A stretch of DNA of 64,000 nt from Pseudisothecium myosuroides. Its lineage: Eukaryota > Streptophyta > Bryopsida > Hypnales > Lembophyllaceae. The notes beneath the pieces were generated by a model. That model saw only the letters and a program-made list of their open reading frames with translations, was not told the DNA's origin and ran no database searches. The translations under genes and the position numbers were made by a program. Shown piece by piece: positions 61,321 through 64,000 of the stretch (the first letter of the stretch is position 1; each line of letters opens with the position of its first letter). Location: assembly GCA_951799445.1 (NCBI GenBank), contig OX637296.1:1054001-1118000 (forward strand). Direction: 5' to 3'.

Positions 61321-61944
61321 TTACTGCAAGTCTTCGCACATTCGCTTAACAGAGAATTTTCTCTTCTCTGATTGACGGGGCTCTATAGCAATACGTGCTA
61401 ATGCTTTCTCAGAGCACTCTGCCTCTACTGCCTGCGCTGCAGTGCTATTTTTTTCTTTCACGACGTAAAAGTCACGCAGCAGCTCTTCTACAAGCGGCCT
61501 ATAACTAACTTTCGGCTTCTCTATTCCCGACGTAGTTTGTGCGTCTGCACGCAGCCGTCTCTGAGCACCTGCGGGCGCTGCTTGCGAGAATGTCCCGCTG
61601 TCATGGGGAACTCCTAATGGCAAATGTGTATTACGAAATTCAAGTCCCCCAAGACCGCCGGCCACCACATCGGAAGCAGTCGTTTGTCTTGAGTGGACTA
61701 CATTGGCCCGCCGTTGTTCCTCTGTTGGGCTGTCGTCTTCTTCATCCGAGGTACTAACTCTACGGCGCTTTCTCCGAAACAGCGAAGCAGCCTTAAGAAC
61801 TTTTTGGCTTCGCATTGCACGCACCTGGAACACGTATTGTTCCAGAACACGGTAATGCAGTCTATGAACACCGTCACGGAAAATGAAACCAGTACGTGTA
61901 CAGAACTGAGAGAAAACAGAAAGAAGCAGAAGCTCTGAAAACAA
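61321..61944 (-). CDS. Unknown open frame near the right end of element A
   Basis: A 207-codon open frame. After a hydrophobic N-terminal stretch that may not be translated, it has a basic patch and acidic cluster (FRRKRRRVSTSDEEDDSPTE), a pattern seen in nuclear proteins, and it ends KRKFSVKRMCEDLQ. It lies between the RING gene and the right end of A, in the same orientation as the RING gene. Element B has no counterpart that I can see. It may be an upstream exon of a longer gene or a chance frame, as the GC-rich sequence here also supports frames on the plus strand (61946-62251). Confidence 0.35.
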   Translation of the reverse strand: MFSELLLLSVFSQFCTRTGFIFRDGVHRLHYRVLEQYVFQVRAMRSQKVLKAASLFRRKRRRVSTSDEEDDSPTEEQRRANVVHSRQTTASDVVAGGLGGLEFRNTHLPLGVPHDSGTFSQAAPAGAQRRLRADAQTTSGIEKPKVSYRPLVEELLRDFYVVKEKNSTAAQAVEAECSEKALARIAIEPRQSEKRKFSVKRMCEDLQ

Positions 61945-62739
61945 AATGGCGCTAATTGGCCGCGAAGTCTACATTCGTCAAAGTGCAAGGCGATCGGAGA
62001 AGAACTGGTTCACCGTGCATGATGCACGATGGGGAGACCCGAACCCTACACCTAAGGACGTGAGAGACGCGTTGATCCTTCCATCGGCGCCGCGTGCACC
62101 ACTACGGTGTTGGCGGAATTCCCTAAAGCGCTATCGAGCTCGCTGCCCAATCCAGGGAGCCGGAATTCTACGGGGAAGAAATTGGAGTAGACGGGGGGGT
62201 TACAGGGCGATTACTAACCTGAAACTTGAGCGCTGGCGCTCCAAATGTTGAAGGTGCGACGTTGAAGCAGCGCCCCCGTATCCAATCCGAAGAAGCTCAC
62301 ACGACCAAACCGCCTCCGCGACGACGTTGACACTCGACTCCACCAGCGCTCCTCCTCCGAACAGCAGCTTCTCCACGGTCACAGGCGCCCGTCACGTAGT
62401 CGTGCCCACCTCGCCCTCCTCCCTTCCACGCCCAATTGTCTCACAACACTGACACAAATCCTGAGGACACAAACGCATATGCGGAAGCTGCAATCACTCA
62501 CTACGCGACTGAAGGGAGCAACGCACAACTGGAAATGGACGAAGACGAAGTCGGCAAGCCAAGGACTGACACTGAGTGAATTCAACGTCGGGACCAACTA
62601 TTCATCCATCCATCCGCAAATGGATGAAGATCGTGATGTGACGCCCAAGTTGACGGCGGCGACTTGAATGCAGTACTTGCCGGCCCTGCCAGTTGCCGGC
62701 ATTGCAAAAGATCTAGAATTTCGAACGGACGGTGGCGAT

Positions 62740-62850
62740 TCACAGTGTCGCACAGTTGCACAGTACTGGTAGTACCCACAGTACTGTCAGTCCTATGGCC
62801 AAAAACAGCGTTTTTGAGCTAAAAACGTTAAGTGTTTCTTGCAACTACCC
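62740..62850. repeat. Beta-end subterminal region of element A
   Basis: The last 110 bp hold CAGTACTGGTAGTACCC, CAGTACTGTCAGTCCTATGG, an AAAACAGCGTTTTTG block and the terminal inverted repeat ending CCC at 62850. Inverted, it matches the left end of M (43918 to about 44000), including GGCCATAGGACTG and CAGTACT. It defines the second, non-identical end of the family. Confidence 0.8.
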
Positions 62851-62854
62851 TGTA

Positions 62855-64000
62855 CCAATAGGGTAGGGTTGGCAAAAAAATAATATTTAAAAAAATACAT
62901 AAAAAATAAACAAGGCAAATTGTCAAAATGAACAAGAGTTAAAGAGAATTAAACATCTACCATCAAGAAAAAATTTGATGGCAAAGTAAAGGAATTTCTT
63001 CACTAATAGTTAATGAGAATGAAGGATGGAGGGGATATATTTATAGTAAAATCCATTGTCCGCCCGTGGTCAAACAAAAAAAATGGGATAATTTGAAGAT
63101 TGGAGCTTAACCTCTGGACATCTGAACATTGTTTCAGATATGTAGACATAGCTACAGATATGTGGACATTATTTCAAACATTTTACTTTCAGAACAATCC
63201 TTGCTTTACATATTCTATATGGTTTGTATTACTTGTTGTATCACTTTGCATTGCTAATAGTAGGTGGCGTAATCTACAAGTACTAGAACACACATACATG
63301 TCCAAAAGCAAATCCACACTGCAGTAAAGCATGAATAAACAACCATCCAATTCTTTGCCAAGTGACTAGATATATAGATTTGTACACATATAAGGTGAGC
63401 TATCTCTCACTCCACAAAGGGAGAATCTAAGAGTGCAAGTGTGAAAGAAGAAGTGAAGACTTTACCAAATGATAAACCATCATTTCCAAGCAATTGCAAA
63501 CTTCAACAACAATATATATATCTTGCAAAACACCTACAAAACTCTTCAATCTCTCTAATACTCTAACATCAGCACCTAGAGCATTTTTTTTCAACTAATA
63601 AGCATCCGAAATACTCCCAAGTGCTTCTACTGTATCTTGATATGATTAGTCTTGCACAAAAATAGAAGTATACAAGGAGAAACTTCAGATTATGGAAACT
63701 GGCAACACTGCCATCATTTACAAACAACCCTCAAGGCATACCATCTCCTAAGCTCCATAAAACCTTCACAAACAAGACTTGAAGAGAATGAAAGGGAAGG
63801 AGGGTCGGCTTTGGGTTTTAAGTAACCCTTCTCACTTCCAAATATCCCTGTTCACACCTCCAAACAATTCCAAAACTTTTACTTTAGCCCCCCAATGGCC
63901 AATACATGGTCATTTTAGCTATACTAAGTCTACCAACAGCCTTTCACATGATTTACAGAGCCCAATAGGTAACCGTCATCAACTAATATGACATACTTCC
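62855..64000. other. AT-rich right flank, no gene seen
   Basis: After the TGTA duplication the composition returns at once to the AT-rich level seen left of element A. No coding exon, RNA gene or repeat array can be supported. Short open frames near 63100 and 63779 have no coding features. Confidence 0.55.

Larger units (their letters stand above)
29779..62850. mobile_element. Element A: 33-kb DNA transposon with transposase, SET and RING genes
   Basis: The left end starts GGGTAGTTGCAAGAAACACT and the right end is its exact inverse; 21 bp match without error. The flanks are TGTA at 29775-29778 and TGTA at 62851-62854, a perfect 4-bp target duplication. Beyond the 21 bp the two ends differ: the left (alpha) end has GTCCTATTTTTTGTCCCC, and the right (beta) end has ACGTTTTT and GGCCATAGGACTG. 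The small element M repeats both ends. Removing nested element B and one ACCC leaves about 18.6 kb; a gene-poor block at 37.8-41.9 kb may be another insert. Genes in order: transposase (+), SET methyltransferase (-), RING protein (-), unknown frame (-). Confidence 0.92.

Noticed and set aside
29779..62850. Element A as a Maverick/Polinton or a giant-virus insert.
   Set aside because: No DNA polymerase B, retroviral-like integrase, packaging ATPase, protease or capsid gene is visible, and the duplication is 4 bp rather than 6 bp.

Overview
This is nuclear DNA of a land plant or close algal relative. The host gene is an intron-rich, plant-type VPS13 (about 50 exons, mostly short introns, one GC-AG intron). 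Compact introns, telobox motifs and abundant DNA transposons fit a bryophyte or streptophyte alga better than a seed plant, but the species cannot be named from the sequence. No rRNA, tRNA, CRISPR array or bacterial-type operon was seen.

Layout. 1-2,850: AT-rich intergenic DNA with two short TTAA-flanked piggyBac-like elements, then a CT/GA-rich leader. 2,853-27,341 (+): VPS13, with a third TTAA-flanked element in a late intron. 27,342-29,774: gene-free AT-rich DNA with short tandem duplications. 29,779-62,850: a 33,072-bp DNA transposon, here called element A. It begins and ends with the same 21-bp inverted repeat (GGGTAGTTGC...) and is flanked on both sides by the 4-bp duplication TGTA. 62,855-64,000: AT-rich DNA with no recognisable gene.

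Element A carries a five-exon DDE-type transposase gene at its left end (+), a SUV39-type SET-domain histone methyltransferase gene (-), a coiled-coil/RING-finger gene (-), and a further unknown open frame (-). A second complete transposon, element B (43,343-57,805; 14,463 bp; inverted repeats GGGTAAACATGAGG...; target duplication ACCC), sits in an intron of the RING gene of A. B carries diverged homologues of the transposase (-) and the RING gene (+), again converging, but no SET gene. Nested inside B are a 743-bp deletion derivative of the A family (M; duplication TTTC), a hAT-like 361-bp element that splits B's transposase (8-bp duplication GATATGAA) and a 333-bp foldback element (duplication TTA).

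How it fits together. The window holds two members of one large-transposon family whose shared core is a transposase plus a RING-finger partner. One member also carries a chromatin-modifying cargo gene. In A, the transposase, SET and RING genes each have in-frame stops that single C-to-T changes could explain, as expected for a silenced, methylated element. In B the transposase is broken, but the four-exon, 750-residue RING gene is still open. The transposon genes are supported by mutual A/B homology, matching splice phases and exact target duplications. The superfamily assignment and the role of the cargo are inference.
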